This document shows positions 1 through 5,938 of a stretch of 6,129 bases of DNA, in pieces. The position numbers and the translations under genes were made by a program. Source of the DNA: Asaia bogorensis (lineage in GTDB: Bacteria > Pseudomonadota > Alphaproteobacteria > Acetobacterales > Acetobacteraceae); the NCBI GenBank assembly GCA_945873675.1, contig CAMCEP010000178.1, forward strand, positions 1-6,129, in the 5' to 3' direction. The notes beneath the pieces are model-generated. The model was not told the DNA's origin, did not search any database, and saw nothing but the letters and a program-made list of their open reading frames with translations. How positions within the stretch are numbered: position 1 is the first letter of the stretch; each line of letters opens with the position of its first letter.

Positions 1-489
1 GAATGGGCGGCGCAGGCGGCCAATCCGCGCTGCATTGTGCTGCGCACGGCTTGGGTTTTTGCGCCCATGGGCAAGAATTTTCTACGCACCATGCTGGCCC
101 TTGGGGAACAGCGCCCGGAACTCCGCGTGGTGGCAGATCAATGGGGCAGCCCGACCGCGGCGCCTGATCTGGCCGATGCCATCGCCTCTATCCTGGCGAG
201 GTTACGCGAAAATGGCTGGCGGGATGATTTCGCCGGCACCTATCACGCGACCGGCGGCGGCTTCACCAATTGGCACGGCTTTGCCGAGGCGATTTTTACC
301 GAAGCCGCGCGCCATGGCGGCCCGCGCCCCAAGGTTCATGCCATTGCCACCGCTGATTACCCAACCAAAGCCAAGCGCCCGGCCGATGGCAGGCTGGATA
401 ACGGCAAGCTTGCCCGCGTTTTTGGCGTGGCGCTGCCGGCTTGGGAGGCGGGACTTGCCCGTGTGATGGCGGCATTGCGCCAAGCCTGA
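1..489 (+). CDS. rfbD: dTDP-4-dehydrorhamnose reductase, C-terminal part (5' end outside window)
   Basis: The frame is open from the first base to TGA at 487-489, giving 162 residues of a protein usually near 290-300. RfbD/RmlD reduces dTDP-4-keto-L-rhamnose to dTDP-L-rhamnose with NAD(P)H, the last step of the cytoplasmic route to the sugar used in O-antigen and other surface polysaccharides. Seen here are the RmlD substrate-binding segments: LRTAWVF (14-20), the GKNF segment (24-27), VVADQWGSPT (43-52, the conserved DQxGxPT motif), YHATGGG (81-87) followed by WHGFAE, and YPTKAKRP (120-127) followed by the L-D-N-x-K-L segment. The NAD(P)-binding Rossmann part and the YxxxK catalytic pair should lie just upstream of the window; the first residue (E) fits the end of the usual YGxxKxxGE stretch. 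The other rhamnose genes (rfbA, B, C) would be expected to the left. No strong terminator is visible in the 60 bases after it. Confidence 0.93.
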   Translation, partial: EWAAQAANPRCIVLRTAWVFAPMGKNFLRTMLALGEQRPELRVVADQWGSPTAAPDLADAIASILARLRENGWRDDFAGTYHATGGGFTNWHGFAEAIFTEAARHGGPRPKVHAIATADYPTKAKRPADGRLDNGKLARVFGVALPAWEAGLARVMAALRQA

Positions 490-549
490 AGCCTTCCCGG
501 AAACGACTTTCGGCGGCATGATGCGCGCAAGAATTCAGGGAGGATCCAA

Positions 550-1533
550 ATGACCAAGCTTTCTCGCCGCGCTGCGCTTGCGCTGCCGCTACTCGCCACC
601 CCTGCCATCGCCCGTGCGCAATCCTGGCGCCCATCGGGGCAGGTGCGCATTATCGTGCCCGCCGCTGCCGGCGGCACCACGGATATTATGGCCAGGCTGC
701 TCGCGCAGTTCCTTCAGCCGCGCTGGGGCACGGCCGTTGTCGTCGAAAACCGCACCGGCGCGGGCGGCACCATCGGCACCGTGGAAGCGGTGCGCGCGCG
801 CCCTGATGGTCTTACGCTGCTCATGGGCAATATCGGCCCGCAGGCCATTGGCTATTCGCTGTTCCGCAATCTGCAATATCGGCCAGAGCAATTGGCACCC
901 ATCGCCGGCACCATTGCAGGGCCGAATGTGCTGGTGGTGAACAATAACGTACCAGCGCAGAATGTGGCGCAACTTGCCGCCATGCTGCGCGCCAAGCCGG
1001 GCGAAATACCCTATGTCTCAACGGGTGTGGGCCAATCCACGCATCTTTCGCCGGTGCTGTTTCTGCAAATGCTGAACGCGCAAGCCATTCATGTGCCAAC
1101 ACGCGGATCAGCCCCGGCGCAGATTGAATTGCTTGCCGGCAATGTCACCTTCCTGATTGATAACCTGACCGGCATCATGGGCCATATCCAAGGTGGGCGC
1201 GTACGCCCCTTGGCGGTGACGAGCAAGGAACGCCACCCGCTGCTGCCCAATGTGCCAGCCATGCGTGAAACCATGCCGGAGCTTGCGAATTACGAAGTGA
1301 ATACCTGGTTCGGTGTTTTCGGCCAGGCCGCCATGCCGGCTGAGGTAATCAACAGCATCAATGCCGATGTCATGGCGATGCTCGCCTTGCCGGAAACCGT
1401 GAAGCGCTTTGAGGAATTGGGCGGCATACCCATGGTGGGCAGCGCGCAGCAATTCGGTGGCTTCGTCGCCAGCGAAATCACCAAATGGTCCGACGTGATC
1501 AAGAAGGAAGGCTTGCAGATAGACGCAAGCTGA
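550..1533 (+). CDS. Bug/TctC-family tripartite tricarboxylate transporter substrate-binding protein
   Basis: A 327-residue periplasmic solute-binding protein, normal length for the Bug (TctC) family, which binds small carboxylates or related solutes and hands them to TctA/TctB membrane subunits. The start is set by AGGGAGGA (537-544) five bases before ATG. Residues 1-23 form a signal peptide: SRR at 5-7 (Tat-like, but without the usual Phe), a hydrophobic core, then AIARA before Q24 as the likely cleavage site. Family marks follow in order: QVRIIVPAAAGGTTDIMAR (31-49), VVVENRTGAGG (63-73), RPDGLTLL (84-91), STGVGQSTHLS (157-167), HVPTRGSAPAQIELLAGNV (181-199, normally VPYxG, here Thr184), IDN (203-205) and LPNVPAM (232-238). 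No tctA or tctB lies nearby, so it is an orphan binding protein; such orphans are very common in Acetobacteraceae and Burkholderiales. The ligand cannot be read from the sequence. It follows rfbD by 60 bases and converges with the next gene, with only 6 bases between stops. Confidence 0.93.
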   Translation: MTKLSRRAALALPLLATPAIARAQSWRPSGQVRIIVPAAAGGTTDIMARLLAQFLQPRWGTAVVVENRTGAGGTIGTVEAVRARPDGLTLLMGNIGPQAIGYSLFRNLQYRPEQLAPIAGTIAGPNVLVVNNNVPAQNVAQLAAMLRAKPGEIPYVSTGVGQSTHLSPVLFLQMLNAQAIHVPTRGSAPAQIELLAGNVTFLIDNLTGIMGHIQGGRVRPLAVTSKERHPLLPNVPAMRETMPELANYEVNTWFGVFGQAAMPAEVINSINADVMAMLALPETVKRFEELGGIPMVGSAQQFGGFVASEITKWSDVIKKEGLQIDAS

Positions 1534-1539
1534 AGGCGC

Positions 1540-2070
1540 CTAGTCTATCCGCCGCAAACCGCGGGCAAAGCGCCGCGCATTCTCAACGTAATGCGCGGCG
1601 GAAGCCAGCAGGCGTGCGGTGGTCTCCGCGTCAAGCGCGCGGATCACCTTGGCCGGCGCGCCCATCACCAGGGAGCGTTCGGGGATTTCCTTGCCTTCCG
1701 TCACCAGGGCGCCGGCGCCGATGATACTGCCCGCGCCAATACGCGCGCCATTCATCACAGTCGCCCCCATGCCAATCAAAGCGCCATCGCCAATGGTGCA
1801 GCCATGCAGAATAGCATGATGCCCAACGGTCACATCAGCGCCGATCGTCAATGGAAAACCCACATCGGAATGCAGCACGGAACCTTCCTGGATATTGCTG
1901 CGCGCGCCGATGCTGATGGGTTCATTGTCACCACGGATCACGGCGCCAAACCAAACGCCCACATCTTCGGCCAGGATCACATGGCCCATCACCTGCGCAT
2001 CGGGCGCCACCCAAAAGCGGCCCTTGCCGGGTGTCTGGGGCACAAGATCATCAAGCGCATAGATCGGCAT
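1540..2070 (-). CDS. Gamma-carbonic-anhydrase-like hexapeptide-repeat protein (YrdA/PaaY/CaiE group)
   Basis: A 176-residue left-handed beta-helix protein, about the usual 170-200 for the group. The ATG is preceded by GAAGGA with about eight bases of spacing. The hexapeptide repeats run from roughly residue 22 to 140 and end in the typical LVMGAPAKVIR (134-144), followed by a C-terminal helix. The metal site of gamma carbonic anhydrases is complete: His67 (VLHSDVG), His84 (VGHH) and His89 (ILHGCTIGDGALIGMGA) would hold Zn or Fe between subunits of a trimer, and Arg46, Asp48 (IRGDN) and Gln61 match the conserved Cam residues. The acidic proton-shuttle loop of archaeal Cam is not evident, as is usual in the YrdA group, where carbonic anhydrase activity is often weak or unproven. 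Relatives include PaaY (a thioesterase in phenylacetate breakdown) and CaiE (carnitine operon). It lies 38 bases downstream of a CaiB-type CoA-transferase on the same strand, so a role beside CoA-ester metabolism is possible. Family is certain; reaction is not. Confidence 0.93.
   Translation of the reverse strand: MPIYALDDLVPQTPGKGRFWVAPDAQVMGHVILAEDVGVWFGAVIRGDNEPISIGARSNIQEGSVLHSDVGFPLTIGADVTVGHHAILHGCTIGDGALIGMGATVMNGARIGAGSIIGAGALVTEGKEIPERSLVMGAPAKVIRALDAETTARLLASAAHYVENARRFARGLRRID
1571..1600. repeat. 11-bp perfect inverted repeat near the convergent gene ends
   Basis: CGCCGCGCATT (1571-1581) and AATGCGCGGCG (1590-1600) are exact reverse complements with an 8-base loop. The repeat lies inside the 3' end of the hexapeptide-protein gene (encoding the AAHYVENARR stretch) and 38 bases past the stop of the Bug-type gene. 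A GC-rich hairpin here could slow or stop transcription from the left, but no T-run follows it on either strand, so a factor-independent terminator is not shown. The repeat may also follow from codon choice alone. Confidence 0.5.
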
Positions 2071-2108
2071 GGTGGCTATCCTTCTGGGTTGAAATACTAT
2101 TGGGATTT

Positions 2109-3251
2109 TCAGGTATTCTTTGCCTTGCGCAACGGGCCGAGAATCTCCGCATTATGCTGGCCGGGGCTTGGCAGATCGTGCCGCAAGGGCAGCCGGTCTG
2201 TGCCGAATTGCATGGGCAGGGCCGGCACCTTGGCGCGGCTGCCATCGCTCAGCGTCACTTCATGAAAGCCGCCGCTTGCCAGCAGATGGGCGTCTTCGAA
2301 CAAATCCCAAGGCTTGGCGATGCGTGAATAAGGCAGGCCGGCGCGGGCGCACATTTCCTCAAGCTCCGCAACATTGCGCTTCTTCAGGAAGGATTGCACC
2401 AGCGGGATCAGGGTTTCGCGGCGCTTGGCGCGTTCCGTGTTGCTGCCATAATCCGGGTTGCTCAGCGCTGGCTCATTCAATTCGCGCGTAAAGATTTCCC
2501 ATTGGCGTTCGGTCACCACGCCGATGAAAATCTGTTCGTCATCGGCTGTGTCGAAAACATCATAGACGCCCCAGGCGCGCCGGCCAGCCGGCATGGGGTC
2601 TGGCGCCTTGCCTGTAATGGCCTGTTGCAGCATGGCTGTTGAGACCAGAAACGTCGCGTTTTCAAACAGCCCCGCCTGCAAATATTGCCCGCGCCCACTG
2701 GCTTCACGTTGGCGGAGCGCAGCAAGGATCGAAATCACGCCGAACATGCCGCCCATCATGTCATTCACCGGCGCCCCGGCGCGCAAAGGCCGCCCTGGCG
2801 GGCCGGTCATGTAGGCAAGCCCCGATTGCATCTGCACCACTTCATCCAGCGCCGTGCGATTTTCATAAGGACCCGGCAGATAACCCTTAAGCGAGCAATA
2901 GATCAGCCGCGGATTACGCGCGGAAAGCGCTTCATAGCCCAAGCCCTTGGCGGCCAGGCCGCCGGGGCGGAAATTCTCCACCACCACATCCGCTGTATCA
3001 ATCAGGCGCTGCAATAATTCCAGATCCTCGGCATTTTCCGTATCCAGTGCCACGCTTTTCTTGTTGCGGCTGAAAGCGGGAAAGAAGCCAGTACCCGAAG
3101 CCACAAGATAGCGCGTGCGATCGCCCTTGCCCGGTGGTTCGATCTTGATCACCTCAGCGCCCAGATCCGCCAGGATCAGGCCGCAAGTGGGCCCCATCAC
3201 CATGTGAGAGAATTCGACAACGCGAATGCCGGCAAGCGGAAGCGAATGCAT
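2109..3251 (-). CDS. Class III (CaiB/BaiF family) CoA-transferase
   Basis: A 380-residue cytoplasmic enzyme of the family III CoA-transferases (formyl-CoA transferase, CaiB, BaiF, alpha-methylacyl-CoA racemase), which move CoA between carboxylic acids through aspartyl anhydride and thioester intermediates. Seen in order: LAGIRVVEFSHMVMGPTCGL (7-24), LADLGAEVIKIEPPGKGDRTR (28-47), NKKSVALD (63-70), VVVENFRPGGLAAKGLGY (89-106), IYCSLKGYLPGPY (117-129) and PVNDMMGGMFG (161-171). Asp164 aligns with the catalytic Asp169 of formyl-CoA transferase. The C-terminal half keeps the family pattern GRGQYLQAGLFE (186-197) and ends in a typical HNAEIL. The start is taken at MHSLPLAGIRVVEF because the family begins there. 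The frame stays open to 3515, but that extension looks non-coding, and it would run into the divergent gene at 3408. The Shine-Dalgarno is weak (GCAGG, about eight bases before ATG). The acid and CoA donor cannot be deduced. The hexapeptide gene follows after 38 bases. Confidence 0.94.
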   Translation of the reverse strand: MHSLPLAGIRVVEFSHMVMGPTCGLILADLGAEVIKIEPPGKGDRTRYLVASGTGFFPAFSRNKKSVALDTENAEDLELLQRLIDTADVVVENFRPGGLAAKGLGYEALSARNPRLIYCSLKGYLPGPYENRTALDEVVQMQSGLAYMTGPPGRPLRAGAPVNDMMGGMFGVISILAALRQREASGRGQYLQAGLFENATFLVSTAMLQQAITGKAPDPMPAGRRAWGVYDVFDTADDEQIFIGVVTERQWEIFTRELNEPALSNPDYGSNTERAKRRETLIPLVQSFLKKRNVAELEEMCARAGLPYSRIAKPWDLFEDAHLLASGGFHEVTLSDGSRAKVPALPMQFGTDRLPLRHDLPSPGQHNAEILGPLRKAKNT

Positions 3252-3407
3252 CAGAAGGACCTGCGGGCAGTGTTGGGAATGGCGGCGCGCCTGCCCGAAG
3301 GCGCAGCCTGTGATGAAGCTTAGGCGATTTCGCCGCAAGGTAAAGCAGGAAGGTCGCGGGCCTATCTTATGCTTTGCTGGGCAGGCGTGATCGTCTATGC
3401 ACACTCT
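3252..3407. promoter_or_regulatory. Divergent intergenic region between the CoA-transferase and DUF952 genes
   Basis: The two genes point away from each other, so this 156-base gap should carry both promoters. It holds a near-palindrome GGCGATTTCGCC (3323-3334; two 5-base arms around TT) and a wider pair CGGGCAG (3264-3270) / CTGCCCG (3291-3297) with a 20-base spacer. Around 3363-3373 there is an AT-richer TATCTTATGCT that could serve as a -10 for the plus-strand gene, but I cannot find a good -35. Role inferred from position. Confidence 0.35.
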
Positions 3408-3764
3408 ATGGAAAAGCTGATTTATACCCTGGTGCGCGCTGCTGATTGGCGCGCGGCCGAACAGGTCAGTGCCTATCATGGTAGCGCGGATGATCGGCGC
3501 GATGGCTTCTTGCATTTTTCAACCGCGGCACAGCTTCGCGCCAGCGCTGCCAAGCATCGCGCAGGTATCGCTGATTTGCTGATGGTGGAAGTTTCAGCGG
3601 CAGCTTTGGGTGCGGCGTTGAAATGGGAACCGGCCAGCGGAGGCTCTCGCCCGGGCTTTTTTCCGCATCTTTATGGCGCGTTGCCCCTTGCCGCCGTTCA
3701 ACAGGTTGTGCCCTTGCCGCTTGGCGCGGATGGGCTGCATGAATTTCCGCCTTCTATCCCTTGA
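3408..3764 (+). CDS. DUF952 family small protein
   Basis: A 118-residue soluble protein of the DUF952 family, with no known reaction; the fold is thought to be related to ADP-ribosyltransferase-like domains, which is family knowledge and not shown here. The family pattern is complete: IYTLVRAADW (5-14), YHGSADDRRDGFLHFSTAAQL (23-43, with the conserved GFxHxST core and His36), LLMVEV (57-62), LKWE (71-74) and FPHLYGALPLAAV (85-97), ending HEFPPS. The ATG at 3408 is chosen because family members begin a few residues before IY. In-frame GTG at 3387 and ATG at 3369 would add 7 or 13 residues that do not look like the family. None of the three has a good ribosome site at normal spacing, so the start is uncertain by up to 13 codons. 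It is divergent from the CoA-transferase (156 bases between starts) and convergent with the DUF1232 gene (20 bases between stops). Confidence 0.86.
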   Translation: MEKLIYTLVRAADWRAAEQVSAYHGSADDRRDGFLHFSTAAQLRASAAKHRAGIADLLMVEVSAAALGAALKWEPASGGSRPGFFPHLYGALPLAAVQQVVPLPLGADGLHEFPPSIP

Positions 3765-3784
3765 AACCGGCGGCGATCATCGGA

Positions 3785-4120
3785 TCAGACCAACACCCAC
3801 CACAGCAACGCCCCGGCGGCCAAAACCCACACCCCGATGATAATGGCAGCACCCGCCTTGCTGCGCGGCCTTTCCACCATGGCCTGCGCTGCCACGCGGC
3901 TTTCGGCCATGACCTCTGCCGGGATCAACCGCGCGATGAGCGAAATGGCAATCGGCAGCAGGATCACCTCATCCACCAGGCCCAGCACCGGGATGGCATC
4001 GGGGATCAGGTCAATCGGGGAAAGCGCATAGGCTGCGACCAAAAGCGCCAGCAGCTTGGCAAACCATGGCGTCCGCGGGTGGCGCGCCGCGATGTACAGC
4101 GCCAAGCCATCGCGCAGCAC
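3785..4120 (-). CDS. DUF1232 (YkvA-like) small membrane protein, probably shortened at the amino end
   Basis: About 111 residues from a GTG at 4118-4120. The DUF1232 core is clear: ALYIAARHPRTPWFAKLLAL (7-26), VAAYALSPIDLIPDAIPVLG (28-47, the signature SPIDLIPD), VDEVILLPIAISLIARLIP (49-67) and AEVMAESR (68-75). The C-terminal stretch AAIIIGVWVLAAGALLWWVL (91-110) is a membrane span; the two hydrophobic core stretches may also enter the membrane. Function of the family is not established. Odd points: relatives usually carry ten or more basic residues before the RDxxALYxAARxPRTPW segment, but here the frame is closed by TAA at 4127-4129, only two codons before the GTG. No ribosome site precedes the GTG, and a nested inverted repeat sits just upstream. 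The gene may use GTG or CTG with poor initiation, depend on translation continuing from upstream, or have lost its true start by rearrangement or a one-base frameshift. Same strand as the glutamate-synthase-like gene, 94 bases after it. Confidence 0.8.
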   Translation of the reverse strand: MLRDGLALYIAARHPRTPWFAKLLALLVAAYALSPIDLIPDAIPVLGLVDEVILLPIAISLIARLIPAEVMAESRVAAQAMVERPRSKAGAAIIIGVWVLAAGALLWWVLV

Positions 4121-4132
4121 CAGTGTTTAGTC

Positions 4133-4176
4133 GCATTTTCCTAGTCGCCAAGTAGTACCACTTGGCTTGAAAATGC
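4133..4176. repeat. Nested inverted repeat (two stems) in the gap before the DUF1232 gene
   Basis: On the plus strand GCATTTTC (4133-4140) pairs perfectly with GAAAATGC (4169-4176). Inside it, GCCAAGT (4147-4153) pairs perfectly with ACTTGGC (4160-4166). The inner part, 4147-4166, is a 20-bp palindrome with a single mismatched pair. The internal loops are 6 and 2 bases and the apical loop is 6. A 7-mer TAGTCGC occurs directly repeated at 4128-4134 and 4142-4148. The surrounding 56 bases are about 45% GC, well below the rest of the window. There is no following T-run on either strand, so it is not an ordinary intrinsic terminator. It could be a structured leader or RNA, a protein-binding site, or the remnant of a small mobile repeat. 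Confidence 0.75.
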
Positions 4177-4214
4177 TCCGCGCACCCAGAAGCGCAAGCG
4201 TTGCCATAAGCGAG

Positions 4215-5840
4215 TCACGCACGGCGCGGGGCGAAGCTATGCGCATCTGCCATCGCCCAAGCCTCGGCAAAGCGCGGATCATCAGTACCGGTGAGCAGCG
4301 CGCCGGGCGTGATCGGCGGGTAAAGCTCGGCAAAGCTTTTCACCACACTTGGCGCGATGCGCCGGCTGAAATGGTCCGCGTGCAATTCGGATGGGTGCGA
4401 AAGCCCGGCAGCGGCCACCAATTCATTCAGCGCTTCCAAGGTCGCGGCATGGAATTGATGCACACGCGGCGCCTTGTCCGGCACGCGTAGCGCACGCTGG
4501 CGCGAGGGGTCTTGCGTCGCCACGCCGGTCGGGCAGTGATCCGTATGGCAGGAGAGCGATTGAATGCAGCCAATGGCGAACATGAAGCCGCGCGCGGCAT
4601 TGCACCAATCCGCGCCGAGTGCCAGCGCGCGCGCCACATCAAAGGCAGTCGCGATCTTGCCGCTGGCGCCAAGCTTGATCTGGTCACGCAGCCCAATGCC
4701 GATCAGCGCATTATGGGCGAAGCTTAGTCCTTCCCGTAGCGGCATGCCGACATGATCCATGAATTCCAGCGGCGCCGCACCGGTGCCGCCTTCCGCGCCA
4801 TCAATCACAATGAAATCAGGCGCAATCCCCGTTTCGATCATGGCTTTGCAGATGGCGAGGAATTCCCAAGGATGACCAATGCAAAGCTTGAAGCCTGCGG
4901 GCTTACCGCCAGATAGCCGACGCATCTCCGCAATGAAGCGCATCATCTCGACCGGTGTGGAAAAGGCCTTATGCGCAGGCGGAGAAACGCAATCCTGCCC
5001 CATCGGCACACCGCGCGTGGCAGCGATTTCCGCGCTGACTTTAGCGGCGGGCAGTACGCCGCCATGGCCAGGCTTGGCACCTTGGCTGAGCTTGAGTTCC
5101 ACCATTTTCACCTGATCAAGTGCCGCCACTTCCGCGAAGCGTTCCGGCGAAAAACTGCCATCCGCATTGCGTGCGCTGAAATAGCCGGAACCGATTTCCC
5201 AAATCAGATCGCCGCCCGCTTCACGGTGATAGGGGCTGAGCCCGCCTTCGCCCGTATCATGCGCAAAGCCGCCGCGCTTGGCGCCTTGGTTCAGGGCGCG
5301 AATGGCATTGGCGGATAATGATCCGAAACTCATGGCGGAGATGTTCAAAAGCGAAGCGGAATAGGGCCGCGTGCAGGCCGGCCCGCCGATTAGAATGCGT
5401 GGCAGGTCGTGGGCAGGCGCGCGGGCGGCAAGCGAATGCTGCAACCATTCGAAGCCCGTGTCATAGACATCATATTGCGTGCCGAAGGGCCGCTTATCCA
5501 ATTGCTTTTTCGCGCGTTGATAGACGATGGCGCGCTTGTCGCGGCTGAAGGGCGTGCCGTGCTTTTCATCTTCGAAGAAATATTGCCGCATTTCGGGGCG
5601 GATTTCTTCCATGAGAAACCGAAGACGCCCAGCGAGTGGGTAATTGCGCAGAATGGCATGGGTTGGGTGGAACAGATCGCGGAGCCCAACTGCGCTGAGT
5701 GCCGCCGCGATGACAAAGCCCAAGCCAGTCCAGAAGCCTGGTGCCATCAACAGCGCAAAGCCAAAGCCGAGCGCTGCCAGGCATGCCAAACTCAGGCAAA
5801 TGAAGCGGGGCGAAAAGGCAAGGCTCAGGCTGCGGGTCAT
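4215..5840 (-). CDS. Membrane-anchored FMN-binding glutamate synthase family protein (GltB-like central domain)
   Basis: A 541-residue protein with the FMN and [3Fe-4S] synthase domain of glutamate synthase, but no N-terminal glutamine amidotransferase domain and no GXGXG tail. ATG is supported by AAGGTG (5846-5851) five bases upstream. Residues 12-33 and 35-52 are two membrane spans, so the enzyme domain is probably held at the inner membrane with its body in the cytoplasm. Domain marks in order: LNISAMSFGSLSANAI (165-180), KRGGFAHDTGEGGLSPYH (188-205), DLIWEIGSGYFSAR (211-224), KLSQGAKPGHGGVLP (250-264), FIVIDGAEGGTGAAPLEF (343-360, flavin-phosphate type loop), IKLGASGKIATAFDVARALALG (388-409). 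Cys425, Cys431 and Cys436 have the Cx5Cx4C spacing of the glutamate synthase cluster, followed by PTGVATQDP. Stand-alone proteins of this family are widespread but their reaction is not settled. Without its own amidotransferase it would need a partner or a different nitrogen donor, or do other redox work. No gltD-type partner is in the window. Confidence 0.93.
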   Translation of the reverse strand: MTRSLSLAFSPRFICLSLACLAALGFGFALLMAPGFWTGLGFVIAAALSAVGLRDLFHPTHAILRNYPLAGRLRFLMEEIRPEMRQYFFEDEKHGTPFSRDKRAIVYQRAKKQLDKRPFGTQYDVYDTGFEWLQHSLAARAPAHDLPRILIGGPACTRPYSASLLNISAMSFGSLSANAIRALNQGAKRGGFAHDTGEGGLSPYHREAGGDLIWEIGSGYFSARNADGSFSPERFAEVAALDQVKMVELKLSQGAKPGHGGVLPAAKVSAEIAATRGVPMGQDCVSPPAHKAFSTPVEMMRFIAEMRRLSGGKPAGFKLCIGHPWEFLAICKAMIETGIAPDFIVIDGAEGGTGAAPLEFMDHVGMPLREGLSFAHNALIGIGLRDQIKLGASGKIATAFDVARALALGADWCNAARGFMFAIGCIQSLSCHTDHCPTGVATQDPSRQRALRVPDKAPRVHQFHAATLEALNELVAAAGLSHPSELHADHFSRRIAPSVVKSFAELYPPITPGALLTGTDDPRFAEAWAMADAHSFAPRRA

Positions 5841-5938
5841 GGCGGCACCTTATGGGATTGAGCGCAGCATAGATCAGTTTTTCGGCTGATCACCTGCGGC
5901 ATCACCTTGGCTGTATGAAATCCTCATGAAAGCGCGGT
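5841..5938 (-). promoter_or_regulatory. Upstream region of the glutamate-synthase-like gene, with small repeats
   Basis: This 98-base gap contains an inverted repeat GATCAG (5872-5877) / CTGATC (5886-5891) with an 8-base spacer, and a direct repeat ATCACCT at 5889-5895 and 5901-5907, 12 bases apart and slightly overlapping the inverted repeat. The arrangement would suit an operator or leader upstream of the gene starting at 5840. I see no convincing -35/-10 pair, so a promoter is inferred from position only. The Shine-Dalgarno AAGGTG is at 5846-5851. Confidence 0.3.

Noticed and set aside
490..549. Possible terminator between rfbD and the Bug-type gene
   Set aside because: Only a weak, imperfect pairing (CCGGAAA with CTTTCGG) and no T-run; the gap shows just the ribosome site of the next gene.
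1591..2265. Long open frame on the plus strand, antisense to the hexapeptide and CoA-transferase genes
   Set aside because: It is rich in His, Ala and Gly with no recognisable domain or ribosome site, and spans two well-supported minus-strand genes; it is a by-product of their GC-rich codons.
3252..3515. N-terminal extension of the CoA-transferase by 88 residues
   Set aside because: The family begins at the MHSLPLAGIRVVEF segment. The added residues are Cys/His/Arg-rich without family resemblance and overlap the divergent DUF952 gene.
4127..4207. Small minus-strand frame of 26 codons from ATG (4205-4207), running through the nested inverted repeat to TAA just before the DUF1232 GTG
   Set aside because: No ribosome site or recognisable sequence, and the inverted repeat structure better explains the region. 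A leader-peptide role coupled to DUF1232 cannot be excluded but is unsupported.
5409..5861. Plus-strand open frame of 150 codons opposite the glutamate-synthase-like gene
   Set aside because: No family pattern, and it is fully opposite a well-conserved protein; a shadow of GC-rich coding sequence.
5841..5938. Intrinsic terminator for the right-edge gene at the GATCAG/CTGATC repeat
   Set aside because: The stem is only six base pairs and no T-run follows on the minus strand; the T-run seen on the plus strand lies in the loop.
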